Shown: one piece after another, positions 8,211 to 16,659 of the stretch
How the letters are laid out: each line of letters begins with the position of its first letter
Numbering within the stretch: position 1 is the stretch's first letter
Source: Lachnocurva sp029100405
GTDB lineage: Bacteria; Bacillota; Clostridia; Lachnospirales; Lachnospiraceae
Direction: 5' to 3'
Assembly: GCA_046263755.1 (NCBI GenBank)
Contig: JBJYZC010000007.1
Span: 75,472-139,471 of the forward strand
Length of the DNA stretch: 64,000 bases
The notes under the pieces: generated by a model
The model's database searches: none
Told to the model about the DNA's origin: nothing
What the model saw: the letters and a program-made list of their open reading frames with translations, nothing else
Made by a program: the position numbers and the translations under genes

Positions 8211-8954
8211 ATGGATGTCGAAGCCATACAAGCCTTACAGGAGGCGATTGACCAGTCCGAGAGGATCGTATTCTTCGGTGGTGCCGGAGTTTCCACAGAA
8301 AGCGGGATCCCGGATTTCCGGAGTAAGGATGGACTCTATAATCAGCACGACGTGAATTTCGACAAGTACCCGCCGGAGTATCTCCTCAGTCACTCCTGTC
8401 TCATCGATCATCCCAAGATCTACTTCGAATTTCATCGGCAGAAGATGGATACAAGAAATGTAGAGCCAAACGCAGCGCACCGCTATCTGGCGAAACTGGA
8501 AAAGACAGGAAAACTTCTCGGAATCGTAACGCAGAATATTGATGGTCTCCATCAGAAGGCCGGCAGTCGGAAGGTTTTTGAGATCCACGGATCTGCGCTT
8601 CGAAATTACTGTATGAAATGCGGGAAAGTCTATCCGTCGGACTATATTTTCGAGTCAAAGGAAGCCATTCCTCACTGCAGCTGCGGTGGTGTGATCCGGC
8701 CGGACATTACGCTTTATGAAGAATCTCTTCCGGAAGATGCGGTCGAGAGGGCCATTCGTGCCCTGTCTGAAGCGGATCTTCTGATCATTGGCGGGACATC
8801 TCTGACGGTCTATCCGGCAGCTTCTTTTATCCATTATTTCCATGGAGATACGCTAGCTGTTATCAATGAAAGTGATCTTTCAGTGCCCAGGGCGAAGCAT
8901 ACTATAGTGATTCACGACCGGATTGGGGAGGTCTTTTCGAAGCTTACGGTGTGA
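8211..8954 (+). CDS. cobB: Sirtuin, NAD-dependent protein deacylase
   Basis: 247 residues, normal for bacterial Sir2. NAD-binding motifs GAGVSTESGIPDFRS (about 25-39) and TQNIDGLHQKAG (about 108-119), catalytic His in FEIHGS (about 127), zinc cysteines CMKCGK (about 135-140) and CSCGG (about 156-160), and IIGGTSLTVYPAASF near the C-terminus are all present, so it should be active. It lies 3 bases after the deaminase-like gene, with GGAGGTG inside that gene's end, so it is co-translated. Its pairing with PfkB and a deaminase fusion is unusual for a housekeeping CobB and suggests a shared NAD or nucleotide pathway; that link is inference. Confidence 0.93.
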   Translation: MDVEAIQALQEAIDQSERIVFFGGAGVSTESGIPDFRSKDGLYNQHDVNFDKYPPEYLLSHSCLIDHPKIYFEFHRQKMDTRNVEPNAAHRYLAKLEKTGKLLGIVTQNIDGLHQKAGSRKVFEIHGSALRNYCMKCGKVYPSDYIFESKEAIPHCSCGGVIRPDITLYEESLPEDAVERAIRALSEADLLIIGGTSLTVYPAASFIHYFHGDTLAVINESDLSVPRAKHTIVIHDRIGEVFSKLTV

Positions 8955-9106
8955 ATGGAGGACTGCATATTTTTATTCTATAAAAATACAAAAAAAAACA
9001 AAATGGCGCGGAAAAAGGAGCATATAATAAATTGAGGTTAAGAAGATTTTCTTCCAAGACCTGGACAATGGCAATAAGCAATAATCTTTAATGGAGGGGG
9101 ACAGAT

Positions 9107-9448
9107 ATGAGCAGAAAACTATCTGTGATTTATGGGATTTTACTTTCAGTCGTTGCTTTATTCTACGATGTTGGATACTATTTTCTCGATCGAAAAGTGA
9201 GCCGGACATATGTAGCGATACCCGCTCAGCTCTATCAAACGGTCGTCTTTGCTGCAGTTGTATTTCTGTATACATTTCTGATGCTTCGGTTCATTCGATT
9301 TTCATCTGGCTATTGTGCTTCGTTAATCAGCGCAATTCTATGCCTGATTCTTTCCTCCAGGATTTTCATGCATTGGTCTCTTCTGTCACTATGTCTGATT
9401 GGCATGTCGATTGCTTTTCTGGTCTTCGGGAAGAAATCCAGGGAATAG
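9107..9448 (+). CDS. Small membrane protein of unknown function
   Basis: 113 residues with four predicted membrane segments (about 6-27, 41-62, 67-86, 89-106) and a basic C-terminus (GKKSRE). A good ribosome binding site (GGAGGGGG) precedes the ATG. No family recognised. It stands alone between the sirtuin and a terminator. Confidence 0.65.
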   Translation: MSRKLSVIYGILLSVVALFYDVGYYFLDRKVSRTYVAIPAQLYQTVVFAAVVFLYTFLMLRFIRFSSGYCASLISAILCLILSSRIFMHWSLLSLCLIGMSIAFLVFGKKSRE

Positions 9449-9509
9449 TTGGAAAGTGGAATACTTGCCTGACTTGTAAAAAAGATGTAAAAAAGAGTAT
9501 ACTATTAGG

Positions 9510-9547
9510 GATCGGGAGAGTGGTGAGTCACATTCTCCCGATCTTTT
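9510..9547 (+). terminator. Intrinsic terminator after small membrane protein
   Basis: 10-bp stem GATCGGGAGA/TCTCCCGATC, 14-base loop, then TTTTT. A promoter-like pair TTGTAA-18-TATACT (9474-9503) lies directly before it; its transcripts would start at the hairpin, so it may be spurious. Confidence 0.85.
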
Positions 9548-9585
9548 TGCCTTGACGATCCGTACCTTTCCCCTTCCATGGTGAA

Positions 9586-11049
9586 ATGAGATTGGTACCA
9601 GTGATTCGGGAAATGATATGGTATCCCTTGTCCAGATTAATATTTCAGATGAAATCGAGAAAAATGAAAAAAAGAAATGCAGAAACGCAGCAAATCGCAT
9701 ATGAGAAGCAATATCACCGCATGACGCAGGAGCCGGTCGGACGTCTGGTTCGGGAACTTTCGCTTCCGACCATTATTTCTATGCTGGTAACGAATATTTA
9801 CAATATGGGAGACACTTTTTTCGTCAGCCAAATCGGGACAAGTGCCAGTGCAGCCACTGGTGTTGTCTTTGGTCTGATGGCGATCCTGCAAGCCTTCGGT
9901 TTCATGTTCGGCCATGGAGCGGGGACTAATATTTCCCGGAAACTCGGTCAGAGGGATCTTAAGTCAGCAAAGAATTTCAGTGCCTGCGGTTTTTACCTGT
10001 CACTTCTCACCGGTTCCCTGATCGGCCTTTTCGGACTGTTTTTTTTGGATCCCCTCATGCGGCTTTTGGGCAGTACGAATACCATTCTGCCCTATGCGAG
10101 AATCTATGGGATCTATATCCTTCTGGCCGGGCCGGCCATGACGACAGGCTGTGTGATGAATAATATTCTCCGTTATGAAGGACTGGCTTTCTATGGCATG
10201 GTAGGCCTGACAAGTGGAGGAATCCTGAATCTCTTCGGGGACGCCTTCCTCATCAATGTCTGTCATATGGGCATCGCCGGTGCGGGGCTATCGACTATGG
10301 TGACCCAGTATCTGAGCTGTCTGATTCTGATCCTGCCTTTCCTTCGGGGCAGGACACAGAGCAGTTTTCATCCGAAATATTTCACATGGAGACCGGCCAT
10401 CGTGAAGAAGGTGATTTTTAACGGAATGCCATCTCTTGCACGAAACCTGTTGAACGCCTTATCTACGATGCTGATCAACCATCTGGCAGGTGGTTACAGC
10501 GATGCGGCAGTTTCGGCCATCTCGATCGTAAACCGTGTTACATTTTTCCTGAACTGTATAACGATCGGCCTCGGACAGGCACTGCAACCCATAGCAGCCT
10601 ATAATTATGGAGCGAAAATTTACTCCCGCTTAAAGAAGTGTTATTGGTATGTCTTCCGCCTGGCCAGTACTTTGCTTGTGATCCTTGCCATTCTTGCCTT
10701 TCTCTTTGCCGGCCAGATCGTCGGCTTCTTCCGAAATGATCCGGAAGTCATTCAAATCGGAAGCAGGATGATGCGTTTTATTAGTTTGAGTATGCCTTTC
10801 ATGGCGATGTCCGTCTTTGGTGATATGATTTTTCAGTCGATCGGACAGGCCGCAAAAGCGACCCTTCTTACTTCCCTGCGCCGCGGTCTGTTTCTGATTT
10901 TCTATGCCTATTTACTGACTGCAATCTTCGGCCTGACGGGTCTGGAGATCTCGCAGGGCCTCTCGGAGATCAGTGCCAGCCTGATTGCCTTTCCTATGAC
11001 CCTGCACTTCCTTCGTCATCTGCCGGAAGATCGGATAGAGAACGTATGA
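9586..11049 (+). CDS. MATE family multidrug/cation antiporter
   Basis: Up to 487 residues, with 12 membrane segments in two six-helix halves. The family start is seen in LSLPTIISMLVTNIYNMGDTFFVSQIG, with conserved GHGAGTNISRKLGQ after it (about 112-125) and GLGQALQPIAAYNYGA at the start of the second half. It exports drugs or metabolites using H+ or Na+. The start is uncertain: ATGs at 9586, 9649 and 9664 all lack a strong ribosome binding site, and the usual family length (about 450-460) favours 9649 or 9664. It is followed closely by a conserved hypothetical gene. Confidence 0.9.
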   Translation: MRLVPVIREMIWYPLSRLIFQMKSRKMKKRNAETQQIAYEKQYHRMTQEPVGRLVRELSLPTIISMLVTNIYNMGDTFFVSQIGTSASAATGVVFGLMAILQAFGFMFGHGAGTNISRKLGQRDLKSAKNFSACGFYLSLLTGSLIGLFGLFFLDPLMRLLGSTNTILPYARIYGIYILLAGPAMTTGCVMNNILRYEGLAFYGMVGLTSGGILNLFGDAFLINVCHMGIAGAGLSTMVTQYLSCLILILPFLRGRTQSSFHPKYFTWRPAIVKKVIFNGMPSLARNLLNALSTMLINHLAGGYSDAAVSAISIVNRVTFFLNCITIGLGQALQPIAAYNYGAKIYSRLKKCYWYVFRLASTLLVILAILAFLFAGQIVGFFRNDPEVIQIGSRMMRFISLSMPFMAMSVFGDMIFQSIGQAAKATLLTSLRRGLFLIFYAYLLTAIFGLTGLEISQGLSEISASLIAFPMTLHFLRHLPEDRIENV

Positions 11050-11087
11050 TGGATCATAGATCAAAGAAAGACCATGAGGGAGAAAAG

Positions 11088-11603
11088 ATGATAGCAATCG
11101 TATGTTTGTCAGAGGATAATGGAATGGCTTTTAACCACAGGCGGCAAAGCCGGGACGAAAAACTGATCGACTACTTAATCAGCCGTCTTTCAGGCAAAAC
11201 CTTGCGGATGGATCCTTACTCTGAGGACTTATTTATGAAATATAAGGCCTTACCGGTTTCCGGAGAAATACCGGGAGAATGCCCAGTCAACGAAGAAAAC
11301 CATAAAGAAGGATCGGATCTGAATCTTTTTACAGATTTGGGAGTCCACATGATCGTAGAAGAAGATTATTTGGAAAAGGCACAAGAAACGGACTATTGTT
11401 TTGTGGAAAGAGAAGATCTCCTGCCCTACAAAGACCGAATCTCCTGTCTCATCCTCTGTCGATGGAACCGGAAATATCCCATGGATCAGAAATTTGATCT
11501 GGATCTGTCGGAATACAAGCTTCGTTCTTCAGAAGATATTCCGGGAAAATCCCATGACAAGATCACAATTGAGGTGTGGGACAAGAGGCAAGATCTTCAT
11601 TGA
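11088..11603 (+). CDS. Conserved hypothetical protein, DHFR-like N-terminus
   Basis: 171 residues from ATG 11088, chosen over the ATG at 11046 because GAGGGAG sits 6 bases upstream. The start MIAIVCLSEDNGMAFNHRRQ resembles a Clostridia family often named 'ribonuclease Z' in databases. The sequence has no metallo-beta-lactamase HxHxDH motif, so I do not support that name. The opening beta-strand and loop recall dihydrofolate reductase (IVAxDxNxGIG), but this is only a weak likeness. It sits between the MATE gene and a secreted nuclease. Confidence 0.6.
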   Translation: MIAIVCLSEDNGMAFNHRRQSRDEKLIDYLISRLSGKTLRMDPYSEDLFMKYKALPVSGEIPGECPVNEENHKEGSDLNLFTDLGVHMIVEEDYLEKAQETDYCFVEREDLLPYKDRISCLILCRWNRKYPMDQKFDLDLSEYKLRSSEDIPGKSHDKITIEVWDKRQDLH

Positions 11604-11644
11604 CAGAAGATATTCAAATGAGAGCCTTCACATGAGAGAAGAAA

Positions 11645-12781
11645 ATGCAGAAGAGAGAATCGAATGGAATGAAAGAGGAAAGAAAGAAGAAAAATCAATT
11701 TCGAAGACATAAGTCCGTTTTTGCCTTGCTTCTTGCGCTGCTTCTTGCTTGGAGCGGATGGAATCTGACTGCCTGCACAGAGCTGTCATCATCCGGACAG
11801 AAAGCGAAGACAGAGATCAGTGCATCGGCTGATACAGACCTGAAACAGGGGGAAGACGCCGGTCAGACCGGTGGCCAGTCGGCTGATACAGATCTGAAAC
11901 AGGGGGAAGACACCGGTCAGACCGGTGGCCAGTCGGTCGATACAGATCTGAAACAGGGGGAAGACGCCGGTCAGACTGGTGGCCAGTCAGTTGATCAGTC
12001 GGTCAATCCGTCGGTCGATCTTTCCAATGGTTCTATACCAGCCTACGATGGGAAGGCCTATATTTCCATCCATCAGAATGTACCATCCTTTTCGGATGCG
12101 GATAAAAAGAGGACAGATCCTTTTGAAAGCTACAGTGATTTGGATCAGCTGGGACGCTGTGGTGTGGCTTATGCCAACATCTGTAAGGAAATCATGCCGA
12201 CAGAGAAGCGCGGACCGATCGGTGTGGTCCGGCCCAGCGGTTGGCATACCGTGAAATATGATATCGTGGATGGGAAATACCTCTACAATCGCTGTCACTT
12301 GATTGGTTATCAACTGTCCGGTGAGAATGCAAATGAAAAGAATCTGATCACCGGAACCCGCTATCTCAATACTGAGGGTATGCTGCCCTTTGAAAATATG
12401 GTGGCCGATTATGTCAAAGAGACGAATCATCACGTTCTCTATCGGATAACGCCGATTTTTCAGGGGAATGATCTTGTGGCAAGCGGGGTCCAGATGGAAG
12501 CATGGTCGGTGGAAGATCAGGGCGCCGGAATCTGTTTCAATGTATATTGCTATAATGTCCAGCCCGGTATCACCATTGACTATGCAAGCGGAACCAGCAG
12601 CCTGGCCGGACAAGCTTCGGCAGCGACTGATTCAGACCGCACGGTTTATATTACCGGAAGCGGAAAACACTATCATCTGACACAACAGTGCAAGGGACTT
12701 ACCAAGGCAAAATCGATCACTCCTATTTCAGAGAAAGATGCGATTGCAAAGGGTTATACCCTGTGTGGGCTTGAGAAATAA
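11645..12781 (+). CDS. Surface DNA/RNA non-specific endonuclease lipoprotein
   Basis: 378 residues. A basic N-terminus and a hydrophobic segment (about 24-39) end in LTAC (Cys44), a lipobox, so it is probably anchored outside the membrane. Residues about 62-115 are three 18-residue repeats (DTDLKQGEDAGQTGGQS type) forming an acidic linker. The nuclease domain (about 130-320) has the NucA/EndA-type core YNRCHLIGYQLSGENA, NLITGTRYLN and an Asn-rich metal site. The usual DRGH is RCHL here. The C-terminal 45 residues (GSGKHYHLTQQCKGL, ending YTLCGLE) resemble a small Cys/His module found on clostridial surface nucleases. A role in DNA scavenging or uptake is known for the family. Confidence 0.85.
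   Translation: MQKRESNGMKEERKKKNQFRRHKSVFALLLALLLAWSGWNLTACTELSSSGQKAKTEISASADTDLKQGEDAGQTGGQSADTDLKQGEDTGQTGGQSVDTDLKQGEDAGQTGGQSVDQSVNPSVDLSNGSIPAYDGKAYISIHQNVPSFSDADKKRTDPFESYSDLDQLGRCGVAYANICKEIMPTEKRGPIGVVRPSGWHTVKYDIVDGKYLYNRCHLIGYQLSGENANEKNLITGTRYLNTEGMLPFENMVADYVKETNHHVLYRITPIFQGNDLVASGVQMEAWSVEDQGAGICFNVYCYNVQPGITIDYASGTSSLAGQASAATDSDRTVYITGSGKHYHLTQQCKGLTKAKSITPISEKDAIAKGYTLCGLEK
11828..11989 (+). repeat. 54-bp coding tandem repeat, three copies
   Basis: Units 11828-11881, 11882-11935 and 11936-11989 are nearly identical and encode 18-residue linker repeats in the nuclease. The unit keeps frame, so copy number changes would only alter linker length. Confidence 0.95.
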
Positions 12782-12805
12782 AGCTTGAGAAATAAAGCTT
12801 TTTTT
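12769..12805 (+). terminator. 14-bp stop-codon duplication and weak terminator
   Basis: GCTTGAGAAATAAA occurs twice head to tail (12769-12782, 12783-12796) and spans the nuclease stop codon. The duplication creates AAAGCTT...AAGCTTT arms followed by a T-run, so the repeat itself appears to form the terminator. Confidence 0.6.
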
Positions 12806-12813
12806 GGCTTCGA

Positions 12814-14022
12814 TCAATGCTGATCGATCCACTCGTATGTCAGATGACCGAGGATCTTGATCCCTTTTTCAATCTGTTCATCGGAGGGGGAGGAGTAGTT
12901 CAAACGGAAGCCATTTGATTTGCCGTTAGGATCTGCGAGAAAAGCGGATCCGGGAACACAGAGAACGCCTCGTTTGATGGACTCCCGAACAAAAGGATAG
13001 GCATCCATTCCTTCCGGCAAAAAGGCCATGACAAAGAGGCCGCCTTCCGGTTGGCCGAAGGAAACGGAAGGATGAAAGTATTCTTTCATTTTGTCAATCA
13101 TCAGAGTGGCCTTGTGGCGGTAAACCTCTCTGGAATGCTTGAGGTGGGCATTCCAGTCATACTTTGTCATGTATTCATTGCAGATATATTGGAAGAGTAC
13201 ATTCGAATGCACATCCGTACACTGCTTTGCAACGCTGATGGGGCCGGTCAATGATTTGTCGAATACCAGAAAACCAATCCGGAAAGCCGGTGCCATAGTT
13301 TTCGAAAAGCTGCCGCAGTAGAGCACTCGTCCGTCTGTGTCCATCGATTTCATGGTGGGTACGTTCTGTCCGGCAAAACGCAGTTCCCCGTAAGGATTGT
13401 CTTCCAGAATCATAATGTCGTATTTCCTGCAGATCCGATAAACTTCCCGCCGCTTCTTCTCGGTAGAAGTAATACCGGTCGGATTTTGGAAGGATGGAAT
13501 CGTATAGAGGAAACGAACGTGCTCCCCATCGCTGGTCAGCTGCTGTAGTCTGCTTTCCAGGGCTTCTGTGTCAATGCCGTCCATCTGCATAGGAATACCG
13601 ACAAGTTTCGCGCCATAGGAACGGAAGGTATTCAGGCAGCCGACAAAAGCAGGTTCCTCCGTCAGGACGACATCACCTTCATTGACCAGAATTTTCGTCG
13701 TAAGATCTGCACCCTGCTGTCCGCCGGAAACGATGAAGAGCTCATTTTTCTCGAAATCAAATCCCTCTTTTTCGGAAAGATATTTTTTCAAAGTCTCTCT
13801 CAGCGGTGTGTATCCCTCGGTCAAGCCATACTGGAGTACAGAAACCGGATCGTCAGTCAGAACCTTTGATGCAATCTCTTCAATTTCACGGGTGGGAAAG
13901 GTCTCAACCGAAGGGTTCCCGCCACCGAAAGAAATCACACTCGGATCGGAACCAAGTTTAAAAAGTTCACGAATCATAGAACCGTGGAGATTTGCCATTT
14001 TATTTGAAATTTCAGCTGCCAT
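12814..14022 (-). CDS. PLP-dependent class I/II aminotransferase
   Basis: 402 residues from ATG 14022, preceded by AGGGATGG; the ATG at 14034 has no room for a ribosome binding site. Fold type I aminotransferase with VISFGGGNPSVETFP (about 30-44), the PLP aspartate and tyrosine region (ILEDNPYGELRF) and the Schiff-base lysine in CGSFSKTMAPAFRIGF. Closest to the LysN/2-aminoadipate and aromatic aminotransferase group lacking a MocR DNA-binding domain. Substrate unknown. Faces away from the ECF operon; a pair of 15-bp direct repeats lies in the shared upstream region. Confidence 0.88.
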   Translation of the reverse strand: MAAEISNKMANLHGSMIRELFKLGSDPSVISFGGGNPSVETFPTREIEEIASKVLTDDPVSVLQYGLTEGYTPLRETLKKYLSEKEGFDFEKNELFIVSGGQQGADLTTKILVNEGDVVLTEEPAFVGCLNTFRSYGAKLVGIPMQMDGIDTEALESRLQQLTSDGEHVRFLYTIPSFQNPTGITSTEKKRREVYRICRKYDIMILEDNPYGELRFAGQNVPTMKSMDTDGRVLYCGSFSKTMAPAFRIGFLVFDKSLTGPISVAKQCTDVHSNVLFQYICNEYMTKYDWNAHLKHSREVYRHKATLMIDKMKEYFHPSVSFGQPEGGLFVMAFLPEGMDAYPFVRESIKRGVLCVPGSAFLADPNGKSNGFRLNYSSPSDEQIEKGIKILGHLTYEWIDQH

Positions 14023-14088
14023 AATAAAAACCATCCCTTCTAGTGACTTCCTTTAGCATGGATATGATCTTAATTTTTTCCTATTATT

Positions 14089-14119
14089 ATAGCATAACTA
14101 TCCTATAGCATAGCTATCC
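14089..14119. repeat. 15-bp direct repeat in aminotransferase promoter region
   Basis: ATAGCATAACTATCC (14089-14103) and ATAGCATAGCTATCC (14105-14119), offset 16 bp. On the minus strand they overlap a TATAAT-like -10 for the aminotransferase. They could be regulator sites; nothing identifies the regulator. Confidence 0.55.
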
Positions 14120-14199
14120 TTTCCATACACCGGAGTACAATATGAACGGGAAAGTCTGATGCGACCGGACATAGGGCATGGCAGTGATTTCGATCTTTC

Positions 14200-14228
14200 T
14201 GGACGGCAATTGGCTCTTTTGTTATAAT
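14200..14228 (+). promoter_or_regulatory. Promoter of ECF transporter operon
   Basis: TGGACG (14200-14205), 17-bp spacer, TATAAT (14223-14228). The leader of about 67 bases is too short for a usual vitamin riboswitch and shows no such motif. Confidence 0.55.
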
Positions 14229-14301
14229 GGCTTCGAAGCTTTTCATGATGGCTTGCAATTGAAAGAGGAATAAGCATTCACAGGAAATGGAGGAAAAAGA
14301 A

Positions 14302-14853
14302 ATGGATAAGAAATTTGGCATCAAACAAGTGGTAGCAATGGGTATTGGTACGGCATTATTTGTCGTTCTCACGATGGTACAGATCCCTTTCCCCATTCCA
14401 AATACATCGCTTCAGCCCAGAATGGCAATTTTAGCCTTCTTTTCAGCAATTTTCGGACCTGTTGTCGGTGCAGTAATCGGACTTATAGGACATGCGCTTG
14501 GTGATGCAATCTGGTACGGCAGCGTATGGTGGAGCTGGGTTTTCCCTGAAGCAGTTGTCGGAATCGCTGTCGGACTTACAGCAAAGAAACTGGCTGTTAA
14601 AGAGGGCGGGTTTACAGCTTCTAAAATTGTTCTCTTTAATGTCGTTCAGGTTGTAGCAAATGCTCTTGCCTGGATCGTAGTTGCGCCGGTTCTGGATATC
14701 CTTGTCTATGCCGAGCCGGCAAAAAAGGTATTCATACAGGGTATATTTGCCTTTATCGGTGATATCATCATCATCGGTATTTTGGGATCCATTCTTCTCG
14801 CAGCTTACTCAAAGATTGCAAGTAAGTCTTCCGGTCTGAAAGCAGAAGACTAA
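14302..14853 (+). CDS. ECF transporter S component, UPF0397 family
   Basis: 183 residues from ATG 14302, chosen over 14287 because GGAGGAAAAAG lies just before it. The N-terminal KKFGIKQVVAMGIGTALFVV and the PIPNTSLQ, FGPVVGAVIGLIGHALGDAI and WWSWVFPEA segments match the UPF0397 family of substrate-binding membrane proteins. Five or six membrane segments. It works with the next two genes as a group I (dedicated) energy-coupling factor transporter. The substrate is uncertain; relatives are variously labelled riboflavin or thiamine-precursor importers. Confidence 0.88.
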   Translation: MDKKFGIKQVVAMGIGTALFVVLTMVQIPFPIPNTSLQPRMAILAFFSAIFGPVVGAVIGLIGHALGDAIWYGSVWWSWVFPEAVVGIAVGLTAKKLAVKEGGFTASKIVLFNVVQVVANALAWIVVAPVLDILVYAEPAKKVFIQGIFAFIGDIIIIGILGSILLAAYSKIASKSSGLKAED

Positions 14854-14904
14854 GTCTTAAGTATTCAGTAGCTATTGTTTTATTTCTTAGAAAGTTTTGT
14901 TTCA

Positions 14905-16659
14905 ATGGAACCGATTATAGAATTTGAGAATTTTTCCTTCAAATATCGGTCTCAGGCAGAACCCACTTTACAAGATATTAATTTAAAAATCTATCCGGGT
15001 GAGAAGGTCCTGATTGCAGGCCAATCCGGCTCAGGGAAGTCAACCATTGCACATCTTGTCAATGCCCTGCTTCCCTGTTCCATCCCCGGTGAGAGCAAAG
15101 GTAAGCTCCGGGTTTGCGGGGAGGATCCCGCTAAGCTCGGAGTTTTTGGTATGTCAAAAAAGGTGGGAACTGTGCTGCAGGACACGGATGGACAGTTTAT
15201 TGGCCTGACCGTTGCCGAAGACCTTGCTTTTGCCCTGGAAAATGATGCCATAAAACAGGATGTTCTTTTCCAAAAAGTGAATGAGACCGCCGAGATCATA
15301 GGGATGACAGATTTCCTCGACCACTCGCCGGAAGAACTGTCGGGAGGGCAGAAGCAGCGCGTATCCATGGGCGGCGTTCTCGTAGACGATGTTGATATTC
15401 TCATATTTGACGAGCCTTTGGCGAATCTCGATCCTGCAACCGGCAAGAACACGATTGCCTTGATCGATGATCTCATGAAAAAAAAGGATCTCACGGTTCT
15501 TATTATCGAGCATCGGATCGAGGATGTTTTGTATAGAAATGTAGACCGTGTCTTAGTGATGGACCATGGACGATTAATTGCAGATCAGGATCCGGACAGT
15601 CTGCTGGAGCAGAATATTCTCTTAAATTTGGGAATCCGCGAACCGCTCTATATTTCCGCCATAAAGCATGCCGGTGGGGAGCTTTCTGCCAAGGATCAAC
15701 CGGCTCATGTTGAGACTATGAATATCTCACCCTATGCCGAAAAAGTACGTCGGTGGTATCAGAAAGCCCCGATTCGAAAGAGAGAGAATACAAATGAATT
15801 TATTCTGGAAGCCCAGGGAATAACCTTCGCTTATGATAAAAAGAAGGTATTGAACAATGTTTCTTTCTCCATTCGGAAGGGAGAGATGCTTTCTCTCGTT
15901 GGAAAAAATGGGGCCGGAAAATCCACTCTGGCATCCATTCTCTGTGGTTTCTATAAACAGAATGAAGGTCTCATCAAGCTGGATGGAACTGACATTTCCG
16001 GACTCACCATAAAGGAGCGGGGCGAGAAAATCGGTTATGTCATGCAGAGCCCCAATCAAATGATCAGTAAGCCGATGATCTATGATGAGGTTGCACTGGG
16101 GCTTTCTGTCAGAGGTGTTCCGCAAGATGAGATCAAAAGAAGGGTCTATGAGACATTGAAAATTTGCGGCCTTTATCCTTACAGAAACTGGCCGGTAAGC
16201 GCACTTTCCTTTGGGCAGAAGAAGAGAGTATCCATTGCTTCCATTCTGGTTTTGAATCCCGAGATCATGATCTTGGACGAACCGACTGCGGGCCAGGATT
16301 ACAGTCATTATACGGAAATCATGGAATTCCTTAAGTATTTGAATGAGGAAAAAGGTCTGACCATTCTCATGATCACACATGATATGCACTTAATGCTGGA
16401 ATATACCGATCGGGCTTTGGTTCTCTGTGATGGACAACTTCTCGCCGATACCTATCCGGAAAAGGTTCTGACAGATCATGAACTGACCGAGAAAGCTTAT
16501 TTAAAACGGACATCACTTTATGATCTTGCGATCAAATGTGGTATCAAAGATCCTTCTGATTTTGTGGCTAGATTTATTGAATTTGAACGGCAGAATCCGG
16601 ATGACGTCAGGAAAAAAGCTGTGGAAGAGCGAAGAAAGCTCGAAGAGGAAAATAAATGA
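14905..16659 (+). CDS. ECF transporter duplicated ATP-binding protein (EcfA-EcfA' fusion)
   Basis: 584 residues from ATG 14905 (the TTG at 14875 is less likely). Two ABC ATPase domains in tandem. Domain 1 has GQSGSGKST, signature LSGGQKQR and Walker B ILIFDEPLANLD. Domain 2 has GKNGAGKST, signature-like ALSFGQKKR and IMILDEPTAGQD. The second signature reads LSFGQ instead of LSGGQ, common in the A' half of ECF ATPases. The fused form resembles YkoD. It ends with a 4-base ATGA overlap with the EcfT gene, so the three-gene order S-A-A'-T is one transporter. Confidence 0.92.
   Translation: MEPIIEFENFSFKYRSQAEPTLQDINLKIYPGEKVLIAGQSGSGKSTIAHLVNALLPCSIPGESKGKLRVCGEDPAKLGVFGMSKKVGTVLQDTDGQFIGLTVAEDLAFALENDAIKQDVLFQKVNETAEIIGMTDFLDHSPEELSGGQKQRVSMGGVLVDDVDILIFDEPLANLDPATGKNTIALIDDLMKKKDLTVLIIEHRIEDVLYRNVDRVLVMDHGRLIADQDPDSLLEQNILLNLGIREPLYISAIKHAGGELSAKDQPAHVETMNISPYAEKVRRWYQKAPIRKRENTNEFILEAQGITFAYDKKKVLNNVSFSIRKGEMLSLVGKNGAGKSTLASILCGFYKQNEGLIKLDGTDISGLTIKERGEKIGYVMQSPNQMISKPMIYDEVALGLSVRGVPQDEIKRRVYETLKICGLYPYRNWPVSALSFGQKKRVSIASILVLNPEIMILDEPTAGQDYSHYTEIMEFLKYLNEEKGLTILMITHDMHLMLEYTDRALVLCDGQLLADTYPEKVLTDHELTEKAYLKRTSLYDLAIKCGIKDPSDFVARFIEFERQNPDDVRKKAVEERRKLEEENK

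Noticed and set aside
9474..9503. Promoter for the MATE gene
   Set aside because: The TTGTAA/TATACT pair would start transcription at the base of a terminator hairpin, so it may be chance; not listed as a separate feature.
11088..11603. Annotation as ribonuclease Z
   Set aside because: No HxHxDH metal motif and the length is too short; database-style naming of this family is not supported by the sequence.
14120..14301. Riboswitch upstream of the ECF operon
   Set aside because: No FMN, TPP or cobalamin signature bases; the leader from the predicted start is only about 67 bases.
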